A DNA stretch of 15,165 bases from Bacillota bacterium (lineage in GTDB: Bacteria > Bacillota > Clostridia > Lachnospirales > Lachnospiraceae). A model generated the notes under the pieces. That model did no database searches. It saw only the letters and a list, made by a program, of their open reading frames with translations, and was not told the origin of the DNA. The stretch is from the NCBI GenBank assembly GCA_017861355.1, contig JAGFXQ010000035.1, positions 1-15,165 on the forward strand. Direction: 5' to 3'. This document shows, piece after piece, positions 7,727 through 15,088 of this stretch. A program made the translations under genes and the position numbers. The first letter of the stretch is position 1. Each line of letters opens with the position of its first letter.

Positions 7727-8608
7727 TCAACCCCAAGCTGGATATTCAACAAATATATTCTCCTGTGCTGCTTTAATCCAGCCGGTCTTTCCCTTATTAT
7801 TTACAATTCTAAAATAAGCTTTTCCTGATTTTGTTACATACAGTGAATTAAAGGTAACCATATCTCCCTTTTTTACAGTATAAACCACCTTCTTTGAACC
7901 GACTGTAGCATATACAGAGAAACTTTTAGCTGCTTTATACTGATATTCCTTGGAGGACTTGTTAAAGGCATAGGTTTTCGCTGGAACGCAAGAAATCACA
8001 TTATCCTTTAATTGAAATGGTACATAGCAGATATAGCAGCCAATTGCCTCAGAGAATATAGGAGTATCTATAATTAAATCAAACTTACCATCTCCGTCTA
8101 AGGCTCCCAAGGAATAACGAGTTGTATTAAAATTATTTGTTAATTCTTTCGGACTAAATTTTATCGCGTGATATTGATTATTTTCATCATACCTTGCAAA
8201 GAAGGAATAACTGATACAATCTGATTCCATGGTTCCATACCCGTATAAATCCAGATAATTATCGTTCTTATCCAAATCAACAAGCTGAAGGGTATAGGAA
8301 AAACCATGATCCTTTCTGGACATACACAGCTTATCATTAATATACAGCTTTAAAGTAACTGTAAATTTTTCATCATTTAAAATTATCTTATACTGTATTT
8401 TCTCCGATTTACCGTCATTGTTTAAATCGTATTCATACACCTTATCTTTTTCCAGGGTTGTAATTCCCTCCAATTCATTTTCTGACTGCGCAGCAAAACA
8501 GGTTTTTGAACCCGCTAACAGACTGACGATAAACATGCATAATAGCAGGCCGATGGCTAACACAGGTAACCGTAAGGTGCTTTTATTAATATTTGCTTTA
8601 TTTTTCAT
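7727..8608 (-). CDS. Secreted protein with EF-hand-like acidic repeats and C-terminal SH3-like domain
   Basis: A 293-aa exported protein of unknown function. Residues 1-40 are a signal peptide or signal anchor: a Lys-rich start, a hydrophobic core at about 14-33 and a possible cleavage site after CFAA. The mature part has acidic turns of the calcium-binding DxNxDG type: DLNNDGKSE (61-69), DLDKNDNYLD (111-120) and DGDGKFD (171-177). This is the pattern of FG-GAP/VCBS-like propeller repeats. Residues about 225-285 form a bacterial SH3-like domain (SVYATVGSKKVVYTVKKGD through GKTGWIKA), usually a cell-wall or peptide binder. The start has AGGAAAGGG upstream and a near-perfect promoter. It is convergent with rumA and probably monocistronic. 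A surface or envelope location is inferred; no enzymatic domain is seen. Confidence 0.83.
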   Translation of the reverse strand: MKNKANINKSTLRLPVLAIGLLLCMFIVSLLAGSKTCFAAQSENELEGITTLEKDKVYEYDLNNDGKSEKIQYKIILNDEKFTVTLKLYINDKLCMSRKDHGFSYTLQLVDLDKNDNYLDLYGYGTMESDCISYSFFARYDENNQYHAIKFSPKELTNNFNTTRYSLGALDGDGKFDLIIDTPIFSEAIGCYICYVPFQLKDNVISCVPAKTYAFNKSSKEYQYKAAKSFSVYATVGSKKVVYTVKKGDMVTFNSLYVTKSGKAYFRIVNNKGKTGWIKAAQENIFVEYPAWG

Positions 8609-8668
8609 TCTACTTAATTCCCTTTCCTACATACTTTTTTAAGCATTACTATATAATAATGTTGGAAA

Positions 8669-8697
8669 ATTATAACACTCTTAAATAGTATTTTCAA
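8669..8697 (-). promoter_or_regulatory. Sigma-A promoter of the secreted SH3-like protein gene
   Basis: On the minus strand TTGAAA (8697-8692) and a perfect TATAAT (8674-8669) are separated by exactly 17 bases. Transcription would start near 8662, giving a leader of about 54 bases before the ATG at 8608. Confidence 0.85.
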
Positions 8698-8699
8698 GT

Positions 8700-8937
8700 T
8701 AAAGATTATAACGAAAAACGACGAAAAATGGGTAAAAATTCGGCACGTCAAATTTATACTATAATCCAAAGGTGGAACGCTTGGTACTGCCTTGCATTCG
8801 TATCACTTAATATTTGATTAAGCTTACGTTTTATCAATATTGCCTCTAAAAGTTAATCTTTTGCACTTAATCCAGATATTGATCGGATGCTATAACAATT
8901 ATAACGTCGTGGTCAAAAGCCCTCAAAGTTGTAAAAT
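8700..8937. other. Gene-free stretch between the SH3-like gene and the recombinase relic
   Basis: I find no credible coding sequence or ribosome binding site here. The only visible structures are a plus-strand TATAAT at 8760-8765 without a matching -35, and an 8-bp inverted pair ATCAATAT / ATATTGAT about 34 bases apart (near 8833 and 8876). The stretch could be residual element DNA, including eroded upstream parts of the recombinase, but I cannot recognise them. Confidence 0.4.
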
Positions 8938-9573
8938 AATGAATATGATTGCATATCTATTAAAATAGTTAACAGGCGATACATCAATAGACCGAATTTG
9001 ATGGAGGAAATAACACGTCATTTAGGCAGTCAGTTGGATACAGAGGAATTAGAGAAAGAAATAAAAGCAATAGAAAAGAATTGGAAATTGTGGAAAAAAA
9101 TGAGGAATTACAGTATAATATACTAAGTCAGATTGGACTATAGGGGAAATATAAAAATATAAAAGAAGATAAAATTCTTGCTATTATAGATAAACTGACA
9201 GAGCAGAGAGAACTGGGAGAAAGGCGACTTAAAAGCAAGAGGGAAGAGCTTGGAGCAGTAGAACAAATAAACTAAATAGCGAAACAACACATCTGATACT
9301 AGAGAATTTTGAAAAAGCTCTTGAATATGCAGCAGTTGAGCAGCGTAAGGAATTAGTACGAAGTCTAGTAAAGGAAGTAAAGCTTGGATTCATTGAAGAA
9401 ACAGATAAAGGAGTAGAGCCAGTATCCATGACCTTGAATTTTACTGGCGAGCAGATTGATTTAATGTGTGATAATTTTGGAGTTAAAGAAATCGCATGTG
9501 GAAACATTGGTATTGATTACGAAAATTGGAGACTGTGGAAGCTATGGAATTACAGGGTTTAAAGAAGTTATAG
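8938..9573 (+). pseudogene. Decayed site-specific serine recombinase, C-terminal part
   Basis: Joining three reading frames restores a protein like the coiled-coil and C-terminal region of large serine recombinases. Frame 1 (from about 8938) gives MEEITRHLGSQLDTEELEKE then KAIEK. A -1/+2 shift near 9080 leads to KELEIVEKNEELQYNILSQI, interrupted by TAG at 9141-9143, then KILAIIDKLTEQRELGERRL. A second shift near 9265 leads to NKLNSETTHLILENFEKALE, EQRKELVRSLVKEV and NFTGEQIDLMCDNFG. A third shift near 9525 gives LETVEAMELQGLKKL and a stop at 9571. Three frameshifts and a nonsense codon mean it is dead. The catalytic N-terminal domain with its Ser motif is not recognisable upstream, so the relic is probably also truncated. 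It is followed by its own strong terminator. The family call rests on pattern memory of the helical region and is likely but not certain. Confidence 0.75.
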
Positions 9574-9601
9574 TATAAAAGTTTATATTTCGACTTAATC
9601 T

Positions 9602-9650
9602 TACCCCCTCGGTATGTGTTCATGGAAACATACCGAGGGGGTATTTTTTT
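9602..9650 (+). terminator. Strong intrinsic terminator after the recombinase relic
   Basis: TACCCCCTCGGTATGT (9602-9617) pairs perfectly over 16 bp with 9628-9643. The loop is 10 bases and seven T residues follow. It is much more GC-rich than its surroundings and isolates the downstream genes from upstream transcription. Confidence 0.95.
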
Positions 9651-9846
9651 AGTTAGTTTGAGTTGACAGATTAGATAACGGGTATTTATTTCAACCTAAG
9701 TGTTACAATTTTGCTTGACCAACTCAGTTTTTACATTTCGTGCTGTAGTAATGACGTTTCATGCTTAACGCAGAATTTTAGTCGTATTTTATGTTATTAT
9801 GATGGAGGTAGATATTAATAAAATATTCATTAAAGGGGAGTACAGA

Positions 9847-10836
9847 ATGAAAACATTCATTAAAGTAGCTGTTGTTGTCGTTTTATCAATAATGTTTTGT
9901 ACAACTTCAGTTTTCGCAGCAATAGTAAAAGCTACCTATGTAGTAGTAGAATCAACAGTAAATGATGATATTTATAGCTCAACAAAAATGAATACATTTA
10001 ATATCGGTGGTGATACATATGTTTTGCTCGGAGATTTAGCACACAGATTAGATGGCACGCTATCTACATTTGACATTACATCTGTTTCTTCTGAAAATGC
10101 GATTGAGGTCATTACACAACGGCAATATACCGCCAAAACTTTAACATCTATATTAGAAATTAAAGATAAAACGAAAAAAAATGTCACCATTGCAAAACCA
10201 ACAGTATATATAAATGGTAATAAAACAAAGATTACAGCCTACACAATTGATAACAATATGTATTTTAAATTAAAAGACTTAGCCAAAGTATTCAAATTTA
10301 CTTTCAAGGCTAATAACAACAAATTAACAATCGAAACAAGCGACAAAGCATTGTTCAATGGTTTCCCATATTATTTGACTCAAACTGTTAGTGCTGACGG
10401 CAAAACTACATCAACTGATGCTTCAATAAAGAAACAATTTGGTAATCCACTTCCAGTATTTACATTTAAAAATGACGGTACTTATACTGTTGTGCGAAGT
10501 GGCAAAACCTTTCAAGGTAAAATAACGGACAATTATGGGTCTACATTTGAAATTAATACGATTGGTGATCCTAAAGCTAAGTCAGAAACTAAATATCTTG
10601 TTTTTATTATTGGGGACACTTACAAAATTTCAACGAATGCTAACAGTGCATATGCAGGTGGGTACCTCTTAACGCCAAGCATGAAAACGGTTGACCTAAC
10701 TTCAGGCGCGCAAACCTCAACGAGTGACCAAGCAGTTACATATCCTCCTGGCACAAGCCCAGACGAGATTAACAAGGCTATTTCAGATTATTTGAATGAG
10801 AATGGTATAACTAATCCTACCGATCCATTGAAGTAA
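9847..10836 (+). CDS. Secreted stalk-domain (copper amine oxidase N-like) protein
   Basis: A 329-aa exported protein. Residues 1-24 are a signal peptide (MKTFIK, hydrophobic core, cleavage likely after SVFA). Two copies of the clostridial stalk or 'copper amine oxidase N-terminal' pattern follow. The first, about 49-92, contains YVLLGDLAHRL and AIEVITQRQYT. The second, about 119-164, contains VYINGNKTKI, YFKLKDLAKVF and NKLTIET. Residues about 170-290 form a beta-rich domain (FTFKNDGTYTVVRSGKTF, KYLVFIIGDTYKI) with no family I can name, and the tail is Pro/Thr/Ser-rich. ATG at 9799 is in frame, but ATG at 9847 has AAAGGGGAG at correct spacing and starts the signal peptide, so I chose it. Stalk domains usually project another domain from the wall; none with an obvious activity is seen. 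The WG-repeat gene follows after 62 bases without a terminator. Confidence 0.8.
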   Translation: MKTFIKVAVVVVLSIMFCTTSVFAAIVKATYVVVESTVNDDIYSSTKMNTFNIGGDTYVLLGDLAHRLDGTLSTFDITSVSSENAIEVITQRQYTAKTLTSILEIKDKTKKNVTIAKPTVYINGNKTKITAYTIDNNMYFKLKDLAKVFKFTFKANNNKLTIETSDKALFNGFPYYLTQTVSADGKTTSTDASIKKQFGNPLPVFTFKNDGTYTVVRSGKTFQGKITDNYGSTFEINTIGDPKAKSETKYLVFIIGDTYKISTNANSAYAGGYLLTPSMKTVDLTSGAQTSTSDQAVTYPPGTSPDEINKAISDYLNENGITNPTDPLK

Positions 10837-10898
10837 TAAACTGGCTGAGATCTGAAAATAAATGTAAAAAATATAAATTTACGAAAAGGGAGATTTTT

Positions 10899-13409
10899 AT
10901 GAAAAGAATACTTGCAATAGCTTTATCGGTTTTTATAGCTATGGGTATGGTACCCGCAACTGCTCAAGCAGCAACAAGCTACAACAATGAGGACGTAACT
11001 TGGTTAGGCAATTCAGACGATTATCAACTAACTATAAACTCAATGTTTGACCATGGGTTAAGAGAGGTTAGTATCTTTTATTCGGACTACAACTACAAGG
11101 TTGGGTTGGTAGATGCAAAAGGCAACTTCGTAGTCCCACCTATTTACGATAGCATCCACCCACAGTACAACCTTTATGATGGCGGAGTGGTTTCAAATGA
11201 TGATAATCGCTTAAACCCTATGGCTGCGGAGTTACTCTTTATTGATGGATATGTACAGGCTACTCGCGATGGCAAAATGGGACTTTTAGATACTAACGGG
11301 AAAGAAGTCGTTCCATGCAAATATGATGCGGTAGGTCTGCCAGTTGAGGGTATGTGTCGTGTTATCTTAAACAACAAATTAGGCTATTGGAGCTTAAAAA
11401 GTAAAAAAGAAGTTGTTACACCAAAGTACATCCTTGACAAACAAGACGAAAAAACCGCGGCTGGAGCCCCACGTTCAATCACCCCACTCACGGATGCACA
11501 AGCTTTGGTGAACCCTTCCACCACTTATTCAGCCAACGGGAAACAGACGCGCCTTCCTGCATGGTTTGATTTTAAAGACGGATATGCACTGGTTCCTAAG
11601 AGCAAGGCGGATAGTAACGGTCTCGTAAAAGCGCAAATCATTGACAAAAATGGTAAGGAAATACTCAGTGACGGACCATATACTTACCATACTTACGAGT
11701 CAGATAGTGTTGGTATAATCGACCCTCACTATAGTGGTTATTATGGCTCTTACGACGAAAACAGTTGGGCTCCAGCTATTGGAAATGCGAATGGTTACCC
11801 GCAATTCGAGCAGTACTTGGATTATACAACAATTTCTAAAAAGACTATGACTCATAAGAATGAATTTGCGCCTATAACTAAAACTACAGGTGTGAAGTAC
11901 GTTTCAGGTGTTGTTGGGCCAAAAGGCGTAATAATTCCAGCGCAGTATCACGGTGAAGTTGGAACTGATGGTGTAACTGGTGCAAATTTGAAGATATACC
12001 CCGACTTGAATATATTTGTCACTAATTGTGCTCCTAATGCTTGCTTTGAAGTTCATAATCAGGCGGATATGTTATCTGGAACGTTTAACCTTACAACAGG
12101 GAAAAAAAAGATACCTGATAGGGGACACTATGACCCTATTCATCATTTAATGTGGGGGACGCATTTTGGATACGACGCTGGCTCATTTATTTATTATGCA
12201 GACGGAAATCTAAAGGAATATCCAAAAGCAGAGTTACGTAAGATAGATGAAAATACTGGTTGCGATAAAGGGTATTTACAGATAATAGACTCAAAGGGTA
12301 GCGGACTTATACAGGTTGCGACAGGTAAGCAGTATCGTTTTGATAACTTAAATGGTGACGCATATGGGGCCATTAGCAATGATGGAAACGTTTTAGTTGA
12401 AAAAAAAGGCAAGTGGGGTGTTGTTAGAATTAGTGACGGAAAAATGATTACTCCATTTATCTATGACTCAATTAGGGGTCACTACGAGGAGAGTATCGTG
12501 AATACAAAGTGGGGACTAGCCCAAAATGCTTATTCTCGCGTTTCTTCTAACGGAAAATGGGGATTGATTAACACAAAAGGTGTTGAGATTTTACCATGCA
12601 AATATGCCTCAATTCGTGTTGGTTACAAATATGTTGTTGTAACTGATGCCGCAGGAAAATCTGGTTATTTTAGTACGTCAACTAATAAGTTTGTACTACC
12701 GGTTCAAGAAGGGGTGCCTGATTTTGATATGGAGTTTGCAGTTCTTGGTGCCGCTCGTGCTGGTAATGGACGTTTACTCAAGAATGATGGCACAATGGTG
12801 GACGCCGAGTTAGTTACCACAACGATACTTACGAGTTATCCTGGTTTGTTTGATTCTAACGTAGAAATTGATTCTCAGTTGAAAGAAGGATATGACACCA
12901 CTGCTGTAGGGCCTGAAGGTAAATTTGTACTTCCTATTCCTGAAGACTTTTCAGGTATTTCCAGTTATACAATTGTCGTTGGAGATGGAAAGATAGGATA
13001 TACTAATTGTATATACCTGGATTGGGTTGGTAAATCACAATCCTCTGATATTCAAGCGCAGTTGGCTAACATTCAAGCGAAAAAAGATGCAGGTAAGATT
13101 AACGCTTCTCTTACTTATAACGTAGTTCGAAATCCAACAAAACTGACGTATAAATATGGAGACACATTTCAAATAGATGGACTTGAAGTGGAAAGTGTGG
13201 ACGCAAATGGCACACGAGTAAAAATAGACAACTCCAGAATAATGATAATGTTTGTGAATGGTGATGATAGGACTAAAATGTGGTCAGCCGAGAGGGGTGG
13301 TACTGGATTGAATTACACTATCCCGCTGAAAAAAGGCACGAATGTCCTGAAGGTTTTTGTTGACGAAAAAGACACGGGAGCTACTATAGATATGGAACTT
13401 GTAAATTAA
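10899..13409 (+). CDS. Secreted WG-repeat protein with C-terminal Ig-like domain
   Basis: A large 836-aa exported protein. Residues 1-24 are a signal peptide ending TAQA, and AAAGGGAG precedes the start. WG (KWG)-type repeats sit in two blocks. The N-terminal block has YKVGLVDAKGNFVVPPIYD (66-84), GKMGLLDTNGKEVVPCKYD (125-143) and NKLGYWSLKSKKEVVTPKY (159-177). The C-terminal block has KWGVVRISDGKMITPFIYD (505-523), GKWGLINTKGVEILPCKYA (552-570) and GKSGYFSTSTNKFVLP (586-601). Between them, 180-490 is a long insert of diverged repeat-like and Tyr/Gly-rich sequence. Residues about 745-836 (LTYKYGDTFQIDGLEVES and KGTNVLKVFV) look like a bacterial Ig-like domain. WG repeats form beta-propeller-like or extended binding scaffolds of unknown partner, and no catalytic motif is seen. 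It probably shares a transcript with the stalk-domain gene and may be displayed on the surface with it. Confidence 0.85.
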   Translation: MKRILAIALSVFIAMGMVPATAQAATSYNNEDVTWLGNSDDYQLTINSMFDHGLREVSIFYSDYNYKVGLVDAKGNFVVPPIYDSIHPQYNLYDGGVVSNDDNRLNPMAAELLFIDGYVQATRDGKMGLLDTNGKEVVPCKYDAVGLPVEGMCRVILNNKLGYWSLKSKKEVVTPKYILDKQDEKTAAGAPRSITPLTDAQALVNPSTTYSANGKQTRLPAWFDFKDGYALVPKSKADSNGLVKAQIIDKNGKEILSDGPYTYHTYESDSVGIIDPHYSGYYGSYDENSWAPAIGNANGYPQFEQYLDYTTISKKTMTHKNEFAPITKTTGVKYVSGVVGPKGVIIPAQYHGEVGTDGVTGANLKIYPDLNIFVTNCAPNACFEVHNQADMLSGTFNLTTGKKKIPDRGHYDPIHHLMWGTHFGYDAGSFIYYADGNLKEYPKAELRKIDENTGCDKGYLQIIDSKGSGLIQVATGKQYRFDNLNGDAYGAISNDGNVLVEKKGKWGVVRISDGKMITPFIYDSIRGHYEESIVNTKWGLAQNAYSRVSSNGKWGLINTKGVEILPCKYASIRVGYKYVVVTDAAGKSGYFSTSTNKFVLPVQEGVPDFDMEFAVLGAARAGNGRLLKNDGTMVDAELVTTTILTSYPGLFDSNVEIDSQLKEGYDTTAVGPEGKFVLPIPEDFSGISSYTIVVGDGKIGYTNCIYLDWVGKSQSSDIQAQLANIQAKKDAGKINASLTYNVVRNPTKLTYKYGDTFQIDGLEVESVDANGTRVKIDNSRIMIMFVNGDDRTKMWSAERGGTGLNYTIPLKKGTNVLKVFVDEKDTGATIDMELVN

Positions 13410-13419
13410 TCAAAATTTT

Positions 13420-13459
13420 AGGGCGCTCGAGTACAATTTTTGTGAAACCGGCGCCCTTT
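13420..13459 (+). terminator. Possible terminator after the WG-repeat gene
   Basis: AGGGCGC (13420-13426) pairs with GCGCCCT (13451-13457) around a 24-base loop. Only three T residues follow, so the U-tract is weak. Position 11 bases after the stop supports the role, but efficiency is doubtful. Confidence 0.45.
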
Positions 13460-13484
13460 ACCAATAAGAAACCATTTAAATAAC

Positions 13485-13600
13485 GTAGATATGTTCCCGT
13501 CTACAGACAATCTTGGATATGTTCCCACGAACCTCGACATCAATAAGGACCACTCGGGTCATGTGGAGATATGATGTCTGCTATATAGAAATGAATATAC
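13485..13600 (+). pseudogene. Eroded 3' end of a rumA-like gene (putative right element boundary)
   Basis: GTAGATATGTTCCC (13485-13498) and TTGGATATGTTCCC (13513-13526) each recapitulate the part of rumA that encodes VDMFP. At 13560 CATGTGGAGA matches the HVE codons, and reading on in that frame gives HVEI-stop-CLLYRNE. This resembles the usual RumA ending HVETVCLLxRxE. Relative to the intact gene about 23 bases are inserted between the two parts, and a TGA interrupts the tail. A strong terminator follows at 13630. I read it as the original end of rumA, displaced by an insertion. The similarity is short, so the call is tentative. Confidence 0.45.
13488..13526. repeat. Direct repeat of GATATGTTCCC, 28 bp apart
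   Basis: Identical 11-mers lie at 13488-13498 and 13516-13526. A longer match, TGGATATGTTCCC, links the second copy (13514-13526) with rumA at 7408-7420. These are candidate attachment-site remnants, possibly one from a former second element. Confidence 0.55.
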
Positions 13601-13629
13601 TATTTAAAGCATTATTTTTATACTTTTAT

Positions 13630-13654
13630 AGACACTCGAAAGGGTGTCTTTTTT
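13630..13654 (+). terminator. GNRA-loop intrinsic terminator
   Basis: AGACACTC (13630-13637) pairs with GGGTGTCT (13642-13649), including one G-U, around a GAAA tetraloop, and a T run ends at 13654. It directly follows the rumA-like 3' relic and is probably that gene's original terminator. It also lies inside the 124-codon open frame starting at 13513, which argues that frame is not a gene. Confidence 0.88.
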
Positions 13655-13764
13655 ATGCCCAGAATTCCTTCGCGAACGTAGATTTCAACGGTGTGGCCTG
13701 CATTTTCATACGCTCAGACATATTGCGTTCCAATGACACCGCGCCCAAAGAAAAGTATTCTCAT
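13655..13764 (-). pseudogene. N-terminal relic of a ketopantoate reductase (ApbA/PanE family)
   Basis: On the minus strand GGAGG (13776-13772) sits 7 bases before ATG at 13764. Translation gives MRILFFGRGVIGTQYV, then an in-frame TGA (at 13716-13714), then AYENAGHTVEIYVREG. This is the Rossmann N-terminus (GxGxxG) of 2-dehydropantoate 2-reductase-like proteins, with the TGA probably replacing a Trp codon. The similarity stops near 13660, where the convergent terminator begins, so nearly the whole gene, including its catalytic Lys region, is missing. An upstream frame reading KHMLKSLHAIIMEESL ends in a TGA overlapping this ATG (ATGA). That suggests the gene was once the second member of an operon; the upstream gene is not identifiable. 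Confidence 0.6.
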
Positions 13765-13776
13765 AAAGATTCCTCC

Positions 13777-14056
13777 ATAATGATCGCGTGTAGACTTTTC
13801 AACATATGCTTGATATTCTATTGGGTGAATATTTTTTTGATTAACTTAATCGTTACCCATTTACAATGGAAGATAAATATTAGTTAGATAATTTATATCA
13901 ACCTGTGTAAGAAGGTCAGAAGCATTCTAGAAAGTTATAACTTAGAAATAGGTAAAAAAGTCGATTGAGAAAGAATTACACTGGACATGATTTTGTCATG
14001 TCCCATGTAATTCTGCAATTAGTTACATATATTAGTAAATTCAAGTAGAAAACAAT
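13777..14056. other. AT-rich stretch between the reductase relic and the membrane-protein gene
   Basis: Apart from the short frame that ends at the reductase start codon and the inverted repeat at 13973-14013, I see no gene here. The stretch is AT-rich with frequent stops on both strands and may hold eroded remains of whatever preceded the ApbA-type gene. Confidence 0.4.
13973..14013. repeat. Two-part inverted repeat downstream of the membrane-protein gene
   Basis: GAATTACA (13973-13980) pairs with TGTAATTC (14006-14013), and GGACATGA (13983-13990) with TCATGTCC (13996-14003). The two stems are separated by a 2x2 internal mismatch, with a 5-base loop. It lies about 43 bases beyond the stop of the minus-strand gene. 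On that strand the next bases are TTTCTCAATC, with a T run only later, so it could be a modest terminator. Confidence 0.6.
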
Positions 14057-15040
14057 TTAAGCTTTAATGGTATCTTTTCTTAGAAAATACTTTTTATTTA
14101 AAATATAAATTCCAAACCAGCCGAACAATAATAAAACCTGTGCCAGGACAACAAGCCATAATACCTGCGTGTACCCACCAATAATGCAAAATATAGTATT
14201 AACCAGAGGAATACCCAGGAAAGTAAACATGATTGGAAAATCTTTTCTGTAATTCAAAGTGCTAACAAACCGACGATCCCAGAACTTAACGAAGGCTAAC
14301 ACTAAAATTCCCACTGTAATTACAGTAAGTGCAATCAACATTACCCATTGCATATTAGAAGTTCTGGCGAAAAATGGTCCCATATAATTAAAGAAATTGG
14401 ATATAGGTGAAACCAAACAAACTACAGAAAGAATGGAAGCCAAAAACGGATATAAATAACCAATTAGATTACTGTAGCCTTTCTTTTTATGCCACCATTC
14501 ACCTATTAAAATAAAGGCAGTCCAGTATCCGGCTATATAGATCCATCCTGTAAAATTCATGACAGGTTCCCCATATATTACAGGTTCACCAGGGATCGGG
14601 TAATAACTCCACCTGCCAATGATTCCTTCCGAAGTTTGAAAAATCTGTTTTACTGCGACTGGATCCAGTGAAAAGTCAAAAATCATAGCACTAAGTCCAG
14701 TAATAAATGGTTTAGTCCAAGACGGTATATTTATCGTCTTCAAAACACGTAACGTTGAGTAAACGATAAGAAACTCGATAATTGGAACAGTTAATGGTAT
14801 ATTGCATATCATTAGGATACTGCGCCCATATGCGTAAAAACCTTCATTTCCCATAAGTCCCATAGATACCGCAACATTTTCAAAGACTGCGGCGTAGAAA
14901 AAGACAAAACATATGAATTGCATTAATACAATTTTTGGACGTTCTTCGTTTTTTATTATATAGAAGACCATTAATGTAGCGATGATTAGAACTAAGATAT
15001 CTTGAATAATCCATACAGGAACTATCGTTATATTTCCCAT
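14057..15040 (-). CDS. Polytopic membrane protein, CruF/DUF422 'carotenoid biosynthesis protein'-like
   Basis: A 327-aa integral membrane protein with about eight hydrophobic helices (for example 10-28, 38-56, 75-100, 165-182, 193-212, 231-252, 270-288 and 291-312). Conserved-looking polar motifs lie between helices: ENVAVSMGLMG-EGFYAYG (54-72), FDFSLDPVAV (121-130) and GRWSYYP followed by YGEPVMNFTGW (142-166). This Glu-Gly-Tyr / SLDPVA / W-Y-x-G-x-P-x-N-x-x-GW series matches my memory of the CruF-type family, which in phototrophs hydrates carotenoid ends. No carotenoid genes are nearby and the host looks like a fermentative anaerobe, so the true substrate is unknown. ATG at 15055 is in frame, but GGAGGT lies 7 bases before ATG 15040, which I chose. 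The promoter carries a palindromic operator. Transcription is toward the accessory region. Confidence 0.75.
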   Translation of the reverse strand: MGNITIVPVWIIQDILVLIIATLMVFYIIKNEERPKIVLMQFICFVFFYAAVFENVAVSMGLMGNEGFYAYGRSILMICNIPLTVPIIEFLIVYSTLRVLKTINIPSWTKPFITGLSAMIFDFSLDPVAVKQIFQTSEGIIGRWSYYPIPGEPVIYGEPVMNFTGWIYIAGYWTAFILIGEWWHKKKGYSNLIGYLYPFLASILSVVCLVSPISNFFNYMGPFFARTSNMQWVMLIALTVITVGILVLAFVKFWDRRFVSTLNYRKDFPIMFTFLGIPLVNTIFCIIGGYTQVLWLVVLAQVLLLFGWFGIYILNKKYFLRKDTIKA

Positions 15041-15072
15041 TGTTTGTACCTCCATTTAAAATTATGATTGAG

Positions 15073-15084
15073 TTGAACGTTCAA
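15073..15084. promoter_or_regulatory. Perfect 12-bp palindromic operator (TetR-like)
   Basis: TTGAACGTTCAA is an exact palindrome placed just downstream of the -10 box, overlapping the expected transcription start of the minus-strand membrane-protein gene. Short palindromes of this kind are common sites of TetR-family repressors. The regulator itself is not in the window and may lie divergently beyond 15165. Confidence 0.65.
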
Positions 15085-15088
15085 ATAT

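Noticed and set aside
8418..8642. 74-codon plus-strand open frame
   Set aside because: It is the mirror of the signal-peptide region of the minus-strand SH3-like gene and overlaps its ribosome binding site; its hydrophobic end is only the reverse of that leader.
9229..9507. 92-codon minus-strand open frame
   Set aside because: It is antisense to the recombinase relic, which has clear family-like sequence on the plus strand; it has no ribosome binding site.
9651..9800. Promoter for the stalk-domain gene (TTGACA at 9663, TTGACC at 9715)
   Set aside because: Good -35-like boxes exist, but no -10 of acceptable quality lies 16-18 bases downstream of either, so I could not support one. A promoter must still exist here because of the strong terminator upstream.
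9799..9846. Upstream ATG as the start of the stalk-domain protein
   Set aside because: It would place 16 charged residues before the signal peptide, while ATG 9847 has AAAGGGGAG at ideal distance and starts a normal leader.
13513..13887. 124-codon plus-strand open frame
   Set aside because: It has no ribosome binding site, runs straight through a GNRA-loop terminator and across the opposite-strand reductase relic, and its protein looks like random AT-rich sequence. The rumA-like and ApbA-like readings in other frames explain the DNA better.
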